Shown one piece after another: positions 32,100-42,360 of a stretch of DNA of 64,000 nt; position 1 is the first letter of the stretch, and every line of letters begins with the position of its first letter. Under the pieces are notes generated by a model. That model was not told the origin of the DNA. It did no database searches and was given only the letters and a program-made list of their open reading frames with translations. Made by a program: the position numbers and the translations under genes. Source of the DNA: Rugalucina vietnamica (taxonomy: Eukaryota > Mollusca > Bivalvia > Lucinida > Lucinidae); NCBI GenBank assembly GCA_964017185.1, contig OZ024876.1, forward strand, positions 18,889,755-18,953,754, given 5' to 3'.

Positions 32100-32390
32100 C
32101 ATCTTTTGGCTTTGCGACACTGACTTGTGTGTCATGACGGTAAGGGTCGGTTGACCTACTTTCCATGGTTCAGTGATTTTGCCTTATATCTTGACACTCA
32201 ATTAATATATTTTCTTACCTTCAGATTATGAGTGAGTATGACCAGGCATTTGACTCCAATACACTTATAGGTCACTGTGACCTAATTTCTCGGTTCAGTG
32301 ATTCTGCCTTATATTTTGACACTCAATAAGTATATTTTCATACTTTTTATCAGATTATGAGTGAGTATGACCAGAACTTTGACCCAAATA
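32100..32390 (+). repeat. 125-bp satellite, left part
   Basis: About two and a half monomers with 'ggttcagtgattttgcctta', 'gattatgagtgagtatgacc' and AGGTCACTGTGACCT (32269-32283). The array is interrupted by the element at 32393. Confidence 0.75.
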
Positions 32391-33111
32391 TACACTCCCG
32401 GTAAAAAAATAACAACATATTCCGCGTTTCTCCGCAACCATGGCAAACGCGAAATTTTTATTTCTCGGAGAAACACCGCGAAATAAGCCAGGTAGACGAA
32501 ATCGTCTGCGCGAAATTTCGCGATGTTTCTCGGTGAAATTTCTCGGTGTTTCTCCGAGAAAGGTAATTACCTGGATTTATCGATAAAACTCTTTTTCTCG
32601 GAGTTTCTCGGAGGAATTTAAAAGACAAATGCATTTTATAATTTTTGAATGAATATAAAACAATAAATTAAAAAATAATAAGTATTTGCAAGTATGAAAC
32701 TTGCAGATGTTACGTATTTGTTTAGACCATCGCGGCCTGTCTTATTAAATGTTCCGACCTTACTTGTCCGCCAGCATTTCTTGGTTAGCTGTTAGCGTAA
32801 CCGTTATCAAATATTTAGATTATGGTTCCATATAAATCGCAAATAATTTGAGCATTCGTACATGTACATGTACATGTATATATACTTGTATGTTTTAGAT
32901 CGAGACTACATGTAGTAGGAAAGAATTTGCATCAAAAGTTATTCTCCATGAACAACCACAAAGCCGTTTAAATCATGAATTTATGGGATCGCCTAAATTG
33001 ATGCCCTTTCACCCGTAATATTGCATGGTATTAACATACATAAATGGTCAACAAAATTTACAGAAATCACTGTTGACTGATTTGGCCAAGTGGTAGAATT
33101 TGCAGCATTAC

Positions 33112-33208
33112 CAGGAAGTGTGTTTCGGCATACACAGTCATGTTCTTGTGTCACATTCTCTAATGAACACGAAGCTGACACTGCTCCTTCACATGATAAG
33201 GAAGCTGT
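33112..33208 (-). other. Possible cysteine-rich exon
   Basis: On the minus strand a strong acceptor (tttcactttacggcag) precedes TASLSCEGAVSASC, SLENVTQEHDCVC, RNTLP and a donor G|GTAATG. C...C...C-x-C spacing recalls EB/EGF-like modules of invertebrate extracellular proteins. It is a single short exon without partners, inside a transposon. Confidence 0.25.
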
Positions 33209-33392
33209 CTGCCGTAAAGTGAAATAAAAAGTCAAGCAAATAAAAATGCCGACCGTGCAGCCAACACTGTCATATGACTTACTCCCAATTGACGGCTAAA
33301 TACATCACGTAGATATGAATGTACATGTCCATACATTGCTATTCACGCACATGCATTTGCATCATTAAAATCATTCTTGTTCAAACATTTTA

Positions 33393-33661
33393 CATCAGGA
33401 AAACATTTCATGGAAAATGTGTATCCCATCAAAAGCAAAACTGGGGTATGCAGGGGTATATCTATAATTTTAATCTTTTGCTCCAAAACATAAGATTGTG
33501 GGTACTAGTTTGAACCGCCTCGGTGAGGCGGTTATAACGTGTACCCACAATCTATGTTTTGAGCATGAATAAGAAAAAGCAAACATTTTCTACTGAAAAT
33601 TTTCATTTTTTTTTTTTCATCTTTAAACATCTCTGTATATTGCATGGGCATGTTTTCGTAA
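33393..33661. mobile_element. MITE-P, complete copy
   Basis: From CATCAGGAAAACATTTCATG to GGGCATGTTTTCGTAAT, with a clean palindrome GAACCGCCTCGGTGAGGCGGTT. It shows both flanks of the family ('ggggtatgcaggggtata' and 'TACTGAAAATTTTCATTTTT'). Confidence 0.8.
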
Positions 33662-34786
33662 TTTTAAAGTTACGGTATATGAAATTATTTCTTTACAACA
33701 TCATCGACACAAAAGGCAGCAACGCTTTCGGAAGGAGAGATCGGAAAACCTCATAAATACATTTACATGTTTGTTATACCTTGTGCAGAATTGCGGTTTG
33801 TATGGAACATTGTAAATGTACATGTATATACAGTCGAGAAATTTTAATGGTCTTACATTTTTATTTCGCTCCCTCTTTAAATCTGATTGATATTATTAGA
33901 TGAAAAATGCATTATGTGCAACAAATACTTTTGTATAGGATATGTCACACAGTGCATCAAAGTAAGTGGCTGAAATATACAAACTTTTCTTTACATGTAC
34001 ATGAATTTGGGACAATGTCGGTTATGATAGTATTTTTCTTTTATTTTTCTTTTACGAATGCACCATTATTTTGTCGTCATTTGTGTTACGACATCGAGAT
34101 ATAAATGTGGATGCATCAAACATACAAAACATACATACTCAAGTATCTGCAGTTCATAGCGTGTCGGATGCTGCTTCGGTAGTTTTTGTAAGTGAAGGGT
34201 TTACAAATACGAATGTTGTGTAGCACATTTCGAACGTCAGGACATCCCAAACTTGTACAGTACCATAAAGCGACGAAAACGTACCGACATAACCGTGGCT
34301 GGGGACAAGGACGTTAGTAAAAGCAATATTGCGCAGTGATTTCATGCATATTAAAGTTTGTATACGTAGACGGTCCCGGTAATTTTTAAAACTGACACCA
34401 AAATATAAGGTCATGTGTTTGTTTTCGTGTAAAATGAGTGTATCCGTTCCTGCCTTCTACGCAAACATTAATAAAGGTTAAGTTTTAATGCGATTTAACG
34501 TGTAAATTTGATGTAAGATATCCATACGCCAGTTGAGCTGTGTGCTAGTCGAGCTGCACATGTTTTTCGGAAACGATCAGGATGTGCGATTTTTGGGACA
34601 AGTGCACTTATTAGATCGAATACGGTGAAAAATTCATATCTATACATCTTGATCATGTAACGGGATAGCTTCCCTTGGAAATATGCAAATTTCAAACTCG
34701 AGACTTTGTGAATCGAGTAAGTGTTAGGTATATAGCGCAGTAAACCACTCTTGGTGGATGAGCATGCTTTTCCATCGACAGGGTTT
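33662..34786. other. Interior of the 3.9-kb element, no gene seen
   Basis: Open frames on the minus strand at 34154-34414 and 34495-34863 have no recognisable domain; the second owes its start to the palindrome at 34787. Confidence 0.35.
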
Positions 34787-34866
34787 GCTGTGGCTTGGCT
34801 CGGCTGTACGTTACATGTAACGTACAGCCACGTTACATGTAACGTACAGCCGAGCCAAGCCACAGC
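34787..34866. repeat. 80-bp perfect palindrome
   Basis: Arms of 37 bp (GCTGTGGCTTGGCTCGGCTG... and its exact complement) separated by 6 bp. Each arm contains the smaller palindrome ACGTTACATGTAACGT. Confidence 0.9.
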
Positions 34867-34889
34867 GTACAGAAATATCAGATGAAAGA

Positions 34890-35063
34890 AGTAGGGGGAT
34901 TGTACTAGCCGAGTAGTGAAAACAAAGGCGCTGATCAGCTGTGCAGATCTATACTGAACAGTTGATCTGCGCCTTTATTATCGCATGAGTATAAGTCCAG
35001 CGTTCTCATGACGCGGCTCATATAAAAGTGGGGTATACATTACATGGACATGTTATCATGATG
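34890..35063. mobile_element. G2 and MITE-P fragments
   Basis: 34890-35020 has the G2 inner stem (GATCAGCTGTGCAG and TGAACAGTTGATCTGCGCC) and an end-like 'CATGACGCGGCTCA'. It is followed at once by 'tataaaagtggggtatac' and 'catggacatgttatcatgatg' of MITE-P. Confidence 0.5.
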
Positions 35064-36090
35064 TGTGTAAATATGTTGAGGAATACCTCATACAATGTAC
35101 ATGGGTTTAAAGCACATGAACATGTAAATGCGTTTGTTAATTTACTCGATTAATTATCAATTAATTTTTCAATTATCAGTAATTGATAAATTGTCTTTAC
35201 TTGTCATTTTTCACCATGTATCATGCACTTTCCTATGCACTTGACATTTCGGACCGCACCTTGTAAAAACAACATGCCGCCAACACAAAATGTTCATGGC
35301 GGAGTTGTCGTTATGCATGGCAATAGGTTTTGCGTTTATGCATTTAGCAAGAAAAACAGATGCTTAAAAAAAGAAAAGTGTATGAATTGTTTTCTCGTTA
35401 TCCGCCTTATTCTTATGTGAAGATTTGGTCATAAATTTGGTATGAAAAAAGTGTTTATGCGAACAGTGCCCCTGATAAACGAGTGATTTAGAGGTATTGA
35501 CAAAACTTTGTGCTAGTTAAATACTGTGTATCCTTATCATCGAGAATGTTGTAATGCATATTCATATAGGAGTTAGAAGATCGCTGCAGGGTAATCGGGT
35601 CAATAAAATTTTACAAAAATAGCTTGCTCCATAAGCTGACAATGTGATGAAATTATGTCATTTCATTCTACATGCACGTTTCCATAGCTTAACATACAGT
35701 CAGAACCAGAAAACATTTATTTCATTACAATATGAATTCAAGAATGCACAAAATGGTTACTTACGTATTATACTCGTACATGTTTATGGCCTATTGCTTT
35801 TATGTTTCCTAGCTCAAACGAATGAAACTACTTGGATAAAGACATAATTGAGATGAAACAAAGTACTTCTTAATTTGTATGCCAAATGCGAGTCGAGTCA
35901 TGCCTGACCAACCGTAACGGAAACCAGTGAAGAAGATTATGGAATGTTTTCTCAGTAATTAATGTGCCTTATTGAAACGTGTCAAACTGTTAGAGGTGTC
36001 ATATACAAAAACACTTATAAATACTGATCAGTAAAAGGTCTAAAACTTCTTTTATCATTAAAAATATGGTAAAATCGATTTTCACAATCG
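35064..36090. other. Interior of the 3.9-kb element, no gene seen
   Basis: AT-rich, with an inverted pair near 35150-35190 (ATTATCAATTAATTTTTCAA / ATTATCAGTAATTGATAA). No supported coding region. Confidence 0.35.
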
Positions 36091-36325
36091 TGCACAATAT
36101 ATCTCCGAGAAACACCGCGAACAGGTAAATCTGGACTTACCTGTTTTCACCGGTTAATACCTGCGGTCGCGGTGAAATTTCTCGGTGTTTCTCCGAGAAA
36201 TCGAACTGAACGAAACGCGAAATATCTTAATGAAAAGAGAAATTTAGCGTTCTTTCTCCGAGAAAAATAGCTTAGGGTCCTCCGAGAAAAGAGGAATATG
36301 TTGTTGATTTTTTACCGGGACTGTA

Positions 36326-37330
36326 CTTATAAGTCACTGTGACCTAATTTCACGGTTCAGTGATTTTGCCTAATATCTTGGCACTTAATAGGTTTATGAA
36401 CAAACTTCTTTCATACTATGTTTGCGTATGACAAGACCTTTGACCCTAAAGTAGTACTAGGTCATTACGACCTACTTTCACGGTTCAGTGATTTTTGCCA
36501 TATATCTCGGCACTCAATTGGTATATGAACATACTGTTTTCACGATATGTTTGCGTATGACAAGACCTTTGACCCTGAAGTATTCCTAGGTCACTGTGAC
36601 CTAATTTCATGGTTCAGTGATTTTGCCTTATATGTGGACACTCAGTTGGTATTTTTCTTCCTTCTTTCAGATTATGAATGAGTATGACCAGACTTTAACC
36701 CTAACGCACTTATAGGTCTCTATGATCTAATTTCATGGTTCAGTGATTTTGCCTTATATCTCGGCACTCAATTGGTTTATGAACAAACTTCTTTCACACT
36801 GTGGTTGCGTATGACAAGACCTTTGACTGTATAGTAGTCCTAGGCCATTATGACCTAATTTCACGGTTCAGTGATTTCCCTTATATCTCGGCAATCAATT
36901 TGTATATGAACATACGTCATTCACGATATGTTTGCGTATGACAGACATTTGACCGTAAAGTATTTCTGGGTCACTGTGACCTAATTTCATGGTTCAGTGA
37001 CTTTGCCTTATATCTCACTCAGTTGGTATTTTTTCATACTTCTTTCTGATTATGAATGAGTATGACCGGACCTTTAACCCAAATATACTTATAGGTCACT
37101 ATGACCTAATTTCATGGTTCCGTGATTTTGCTTTATTTCTCAACATTCAATTGGTATATGGTCATATTTCTTTCACATTATGAGTAAGTATGCCTAGACT
37201 TTTGACCCTGAGGTATTTATAGATCAGTGTGACCTAATTTCACGGTTCAGTGATTTTGCCTTGTATCATGGCACTCAGTTGGTATATGAACACACTTCTT
37301 TCACTATATGAGTGAGACCTTTAAATCTTT
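36326..37330 (+). repeat. 125-bp satellite, right part
   Basis: About eight monomers with starts near 36331, 36449, 36588, 36713, 36837, 36968, 37093 and 37211. Each has an 'aggtcactgtgacctaattt' start, 'ttcagtgattttgcctta', 'cactcaattggtatatga', and 'gacctttgaccct'. The spacing averages about 125 bp. Confidence 0.8.
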
Positions 37331-37984
37331 GGAAGTTATAGTTAACTTTCATGGTTCAATGATTTTGCCTTATTGCATCAAGGTAAAGCGATGTATGAGC
37401 ATAATGCTTAGGGTACCAGATCGGGTTTGGCTTCATATATGTTTGACAAAGGTCAGAAGCAGTCGACCGCGCTGTCCTGCGACAGCTCTTATTTTTATCA
37501 GGCAATTGTCTGTCATAAATATTGGAAATCAGTTTCTTTAATCATGTAATTTATTGCATCGAATACGCTTCAATCGATCCCTGGTCGTGTATAGGCGTTC
37601 CCGATTGCCGCACTGGTACCTGTGCTTGTATACACTCCATGTTGTGGTCCCAGTTTCATGCGCAGTTGAAGCTGAACATCATATGGTATACTTACATAAG
37701 TTTATGAAATCAGATATTTCTTCAAAACGTTTTGAAAAACACAATGTATTCCTTCAAAATTTAAGTATGAATGTTTTCATGGATTGCACGTGTGTAATGT
37801 AATGACGTGCTAATGCAAATTACTGTATTTGATAGGTCATAAGTAACAACTCAGCAAAACATCACATTTTATAGTAAGATCGCACCTGAATAATCACATT
37901 GTTTGTTTGTATAGCGTATTCGTCAACTGTTATATTTTTGCAATTCACAACTAATTGCTTATTCTAACTCTTATTACAGTCATT
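37331..37984. other. Intergenic, nothing recognised
   Basis: No supported gene. Overlapping short frames at 37522-37802 lack any domain or splice context. Confidence 0.3.
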
Positions 37985-38285
37985 TTAGCTCACCTGAACC
38001 AGAGGCTCACAAGGTGAGCTTATAAGATGGCCATGATCCGTCGTCCGTCCGTCGTCATTCTGTCGTCCACAATTTCAAAGACGTTCTTCTATGAAACCAC
38101 TTGGCAGATAAAATTGAAATTTTATGTGGAGCCTCATTGGATAGTGGCATTGGAAATTTGATCGTGATATCTCGGTCACATGACCAAGATTGCCGCCTAA
38201 CCCATACGTTCGTATATGGTAAAAACCCTTCACAAATGTTCTTCTCCGCGAAACTTGGCATGTAGCATTGGTATTGCAGCCTTAG
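37985..38285 (+). repeat. Dispersed 'AGCTCACCTGA' repeat
   Basis: 'ttagctcacctgaaccagag', 'caaggtgagcttataagatg', 'cgtcgtccgtccgtcgtc', 'cttctatgaaaccacttgg', and 'ttctccgcgaaacttggcat' are typical of a very common molluscan dispersed repeat, from memory. It supports the mollusc assignment. Confidence 0.6.
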
Positions 38286-38319
38286 ACTTGAAAGTTGCTA
38301 GGTGCAGACAACTAATGGA

Positions 38320-38543
38320 TAATAAAACATAAAGGTTTGATCCTTTGGAAGCAGTAAAACATTCAAAGGGAGATAGTATGGACTATATTGCGCAACTTCG
38401 GGTAATGAACCCTCATCAGTAGTCTTTTTAAAACCGGCAACGGAAGCCAGACTATTGCACTGTAATTTCCAAAATTAACACGAGAAATATAAATCAAAGA
38501 CACATTCTTAAACGTGGTCAAATAATTTAAACATTGCTTAGAA
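38320..38543 (+). repeat. Repeat R copy
   Basis: 'ggtttgatcctttggaagca', 'tattgcgcaacttcgggta', 'aaaccggcaacggaagcc', 'tttaaacattgcttagaa'. The Penelope-like tail starts immediately after. Confidence 0.7.
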
Positions 38544-39108
38544 AGGTACAAGTAGGCAAAGATCAGGAAAAGGCGCAATCAGAAAAAGATTCCGTCTCCA
38601 AAAACCGAGGTGGGAAAAACCAAACTAACAATCAGGTATTTATACCATGAAACATATCGTAAGTCGAATGAGCAGCTATTTTCCCAATAGGTGGCCACTC
38701 AGTTACCTTAACTTAACTAAAAATATGAAAACATACATAAGGCGCCAACAGCACAAAACATTTTTAACACCAAGGCATAAAACAAAAAGAACCACCACAG
38801 AAGTATCGCCTTAGAACGATCAATAACACAAAGTTACTGGCGGGCTTAAACCGGTTTTACATGGCCATAACCTCACCCTCAGCTTCTGCAGTGGTTCATA
38901 ACATTTAGTTAGTTCTTCGGTCCTCGTGGTGAATCTCTAACTAGTCAATGAATCCTCAAGAACAAACAAATAAATCATGATAAACATCCTGATGAATAAA
39001 AAAACAGGACTCACAGATTGAGTAAGCTGCCCGACGATGGAGATCCCTGGGCGCCGAATAACCTACTAATTCCGGAGCAAAAGAAAAACACCAGTTGGAC
39101 CCCGGTAG
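38544..39108 (-). mobile_element. Penelope-like 3' tail, inserted in repeat R
   Basis: Near-identical to 14115-14680. It begins 'ggtacaagtaggcaaagatc' and ends 'ccagttggaccccgg'. R resumes afterwards with 'tatgtttctaagcgtgag' (compare 41602), so the tail interrupted that repeat. Confidence 0.7.
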
Positions 39109-39194
39109 AAATATGTTTCTAAGCGTGAGTGTTTTGAACACTCTGAATATATACTAGGCAAATTAAATTTAGCAATTTTCGTAACATTCGCCAG

Positions 39195-39467
39195 TCTCTG
39201 CACATAATGAATAAAAGTCATATTTTGGAATATGGACCAAAGTGGAAACCTTTCGGCAACAGCTTTAAAGTGAAACATTTCGAAAAAATAAAACCTTACG
39301 GCGATACTGACGTGACGTTACAATTTAAGACACATGATCAAAACTTGCAGGTCTGCTTAACGTGGGAAACCAAAATTATGCTTAAGCAACTCTTTAGTCA
39401 TCAAAACAAAGGAAAACATTTAAAACGTTTGGAAACAAAATTTCGTCGCCGAGAAATTAAGATCGTA
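39195..39467 (+). other. Possible exon of unknown protein
   Basis: A frame reading SLHIMNKSHILEYGPKWKPF, then GNSFKVKHFEKIKPYGDTDV, TLQFKTHDQNLQVCLTWETK and a lysine/arginine-rich end lies between a weak acceptor (gccag) and a consensus donor (ATC|GTAAGT). It lies outside recognised repeats. No family recognised; chance is a real alternative. Confidence 0.2.
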
Positions 39468-39479
39468 AGTTTTTGAATT

Positions 39480-40229
39480 CGACGTTTTTTCTTTTGCTCC
39501 TAGGTTATTGCCTTACAGTTATATTTCTAGATGGAATTTCCCAAAAATCGGCAATGAGTTTAAATGTCTGATGCATACCGATGTGTTAAAATAAAGAGAG
39601 TTTGCCAAATTCCCTATCTTGGCTTTATAACGTGAGCTTAAATAAAGAGTTTAACGTCAGCGTTATCTCACTAGCATGCCGCGTTATGGCTCTGAATCTT
39701 TCAAGTGTTACTGAACACGGTATTGGCTGCATTGTGCTAAGTTTGTCTTGTTTTGTTTTTATAAAATCAATGGAATCCAAGTTACCCGAAATTAAGGCAA
39801 TTTCGACCTATTGACGGCGCGTTGACGTCGTTTTTGGCGGGTAAAGTTTGTACCGAAAAAGCCCAATCTCACTTGTCACATAATCAATAACGCTCATAAA
39901 GAAGTGTTGAAAAGGATGGGCCTGATGGACTAAACAAAAGTCAGCTGTTTGCATTGTGTTCAATGGTTGAGAATTTTGCATCCACACCCTTTCTGTATTT
40001 GTTGGATGTTCCAGAAGCCTCTTTAAAAGATGGCGTTTTTAAATGCATCGTATCATGTGCCTAAGACACTGTTCTTGTCATTTTGATTAAAGAAATGTTC
40101 AAAACTGCTCAGAGGTGATCAAAATTATATGTAACATCAAAAATTGCTAAATTTATTTTGCATAGTGTATTTACTGATCTCAAATTTACCTTATGACTAT
40201 CCTCTGACCTCAATGTAACTCTGTATTGC
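39480..40229. other. Intergenic, nothing recognised
   Basis: No supported gene or repeat. Confidence 0.35.
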
Positions 40230-40369
40230 ACATTCATTGTTACGGGCAGTTATCCTGGTGGTGAAAGTTTTTTAACACGTGTCTGGAGGTAAGTGACTTT
40301 CCTTACCTCCAGACAGGTGTGTGAAAGAACTTTCACCACCTGGATAACTGCCCATAACAACAAATGAAC
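40230..40369. repeat. 140-bp fold-back palindrome
   Basis: GTTACGGGCAGTTATCCTGG at the left pairs with CCTGGATAACTGCCCATAAC at the right, and GTCTGGAGGTAAG with CTTACCTCCAGAC in the middle. Arms of about 60 bp have few mismatches. No copy elsewhere in the window. Confidence 0.85.
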
Positions 40370-41177
40370 GATACAGTTTGAAAGTGACATTCCGTACCAT
40401 CAGAGGGGTGGTTAAAATTATTTTCATAAATATTTTAACTTGTTGTTTCTGAACCGAGACAAAAGTGAAAAACATCAAATAAATAGTTATCCACTGCGTA
40501 GGACACTGATCAAACTAAGTAGTTACATAGAGCTGAGAGTATTCTATCGTTGGAAGTTGGTTTCTGGTTCTCACATTAGTGTTAGTGGGTTATTGTTGTT
40601 AAAGTGCAAGAACAAAGAATCAGAAACCAATATCACATATTTTTGCACCACTTTAATTAGAAACGACCAACTGCATCCCTTAAATACAGCTGGTCATTTC
40701 GTACTCCGGTCCCCTAACTGACCATGTGGATTTGGGAAAGATAGGTCCGAGGGCTTCTAAAACAAATACCCGCAATACAATCTTACACACGATATATATA
40801 TTTAACTGAAAATCATTACAAAATGGTAGTATGCTTTTGCATATTAAAGAAAACATCATTTATATTGACCACCCCGTCTTAACTGTTTCAATAAAGATCA
40901 TGCTTATTTATTTATTTAAAAAAATGAGAAAAAAAGCTTGTCAGTATACAAAATAAATTTTTCTCTCAATATGTTTTAAATGTACAAGGGAAAATACTCC
41001 CGTATAGTCTATTTTTGACAATAGCGGCACGGTACAGTTGACAAGCTTCCTCGTTTTGCACGTGCAGTGTTCGGGCAATAGTAACGCCGCGAGAAAAAGA
41101 CACTTCACCGATGTTCATTATCGTTGTGTAGCTCTTACACAAACTAAAATGTCACTCAGTCGGGTCATAAGGTAAGT
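40370..41177. other. Intergenic, nothing recognised
   Basis: AT-rich. A 93-codon frame at 40440-40721 has no domain or context and partly overlaps the palindrome flank. Confidence 0.3.
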
Positions 41178-41298
41178 TAATTACCCGCGTCGCGACAGGT
41201 GGGTATGATATTTTCCTGACCTGTTCCGCCAAAAGCATGCTTTTGGCTGGCCAGGTCAGGAAAATATCATACCCACCTGTCGCTCAGCGGGTAATTAC
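41178..41298. repeat. 120-bp fold-back palindrome
   Basis: Left arm TAATTACCCGCG..., then GACAGGTGGGTATGATATTT; right arm AAATATCATACCCACCTGTC, then ...CGGGTAATTA. The loop holds the smaller palindrome CCAAAAGCATGCTTTTGG. Confidence 0.85.
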
Positions 41299-41334
41299 TA
41301 CACACTCTGCACTATAGATGATGTACGGGGAGAC

Positions 41335-41655
41335 CTTTTAGGGCCGCCACACGGCACAACACCAGCTGCAGTAAAAGCAAATAAAATAAAAGGTTTGATC
41401 CTTTGGAAGCAGTAAAAAATTTCAAAGGGAGAGAGTATGGACTATATTGCGCAGTTTCGGGTAATGAACCCTCATCAGTAGCCCTTTTAAAACCGGCAAC
41501 GAAAGCCAGACTATTGCACTGTAATTTCAAAAATTTACACGAGATTCTATATCAAAGACACATTCCTAAACGGTGTCAAATAATTTAAACATTGCTTAGA
41601 AGTATGTTTCTAAGCGTGAGTGTTTTGAACACTCTGAATATATATCTCGAGTCGA
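41335..41655 (+). repeat. Repeat R copy
   Basis: The longest copy of R in the window, from 'gatgtacggggagacctttt' (also near 24010) to 'gttttgaacactctgaata'. Confidence 0.7.
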
Positions 41656-41671
41656 TGAAGGTACATGTATA

Positions 41672-41894
41672 TAACCCAACAATTTGGGTTTCCGAGCAGG
41701 TCCGACACAAACCAGCCTGTACAGTCACAGAAAAAAAAGCAAGAAGCTTTAAATTTTGGATTTATGTAGAAGAGGGATTCTACTATCCGTGTAGCGAAAA
41801 CAAAGGCGCTGATCAGCTTTTCAGTTACTGCAAAGCTGATCTGGGCCTTTGTTTTCACCTATGCAGATTGTTGGTTTTCCCATGCGGCGGCTCA
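41672..41894. mobile_element. MITE family G2, left end lost
   Basis: 'cccaacaatttgggtttccg', 'ccgacacaaaccagcctgt', the inner stem GATCAGCTTTTCAG / CTGCAAAGCTGATC and the right end CCCATGCGGCGGCTCA. Confidence 0.7.
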
Positions 41895-41964
41895 ACAAAT
41901 AGTTACTAAAGCATACGCTGCAATCTGGATTAAGCTGATATTGAATACACAATATAACAGTCAC

Positions 41965-42360
41965 ACGTAAGCGTATAAGTGAAACGCGCGCCAGGCGTGT
42001 TGAAAAAATTGCAAAATTCCACATAATGCTCGACGCACGTCGGAGACAAGTTCAAAACGCGTTACGAGTACGTTGGGTACGCTTGGTGTACGTCCGGTGC
42101 ACGTCGCTGTACGTCGCTAGAAATCGTCGCGCGTTTCGTGCGCGATTTGATAAAAATAAACATATAAATAAATAAATAAATAAATAAATAAATTGTAAAT
42201 ATAAATAAATAAATAAGTAAAAGAGAAGAAGAAAAAAAAACTGCTTACAAAATTTTCTAGAAGCTCGGCGTGTCCCGGGCGTGTGACTTGTACGTTCCGA
42301 ATAAGTTCCACATGCGTAACAGGCGCGTTGAATACGCTTCTAAACGCGTTTGGAAAAACC
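41965..42360. other. CpG-dense stretch with an AAAT microsatellite
   Basis: In AT-rich surroundings, 41965-42145 and 42260-42350 are packed with ACGT, CGCG and CGTC words ('gtacgtccggtgcacgtcgc', 'cgcgcgtttcgtgcgcg'). A (AAAT)n run lies between them at about 42160-42215. No open frame is conserved across it. It could be an unmethylated repeat or an old CpG island. Confidence 0.45.

Larger units (their letters stand above)
32393..36323. mobile_element. 3.9-kb TA-flanked element inside the satellite
   Basis: Left end CACTCCCGGTAAAAAAATAA, right end ending TTTTTTACCGGGACTG; TA lies directly outside both ends (32391-32392, 36324-36325). Removing it restores the monomer phrase 'caaatatacttataggtc' that is seen intact at 37081. 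About 250 bp at each end is rich in 'TCTCGGAGAAACACCGCG' and its complement. The TA duplication points to a Tc1/mariner-type insertion mechanism. I see no transposase, so it is non-autonomous or gutted. It has since taken in a MITE-P and G2 fragments. Confidence 0.7.

Noticed and set aside
34495-34863. 122-codon frame on the minus strand
   Set aside because: Its first third is the translated 80-bp palindrome; the remainder has no recognisable feature.
31380-37330. Tandem units as coding repeats
   Set aside because: The units carry stops in all frames and lengths vary by non-multiples of three.
37522-37802. Overlapping frames of 61 and 82 codons
   Set aside because: No domain, no conservation with other parts of the window, and they overlap each other.
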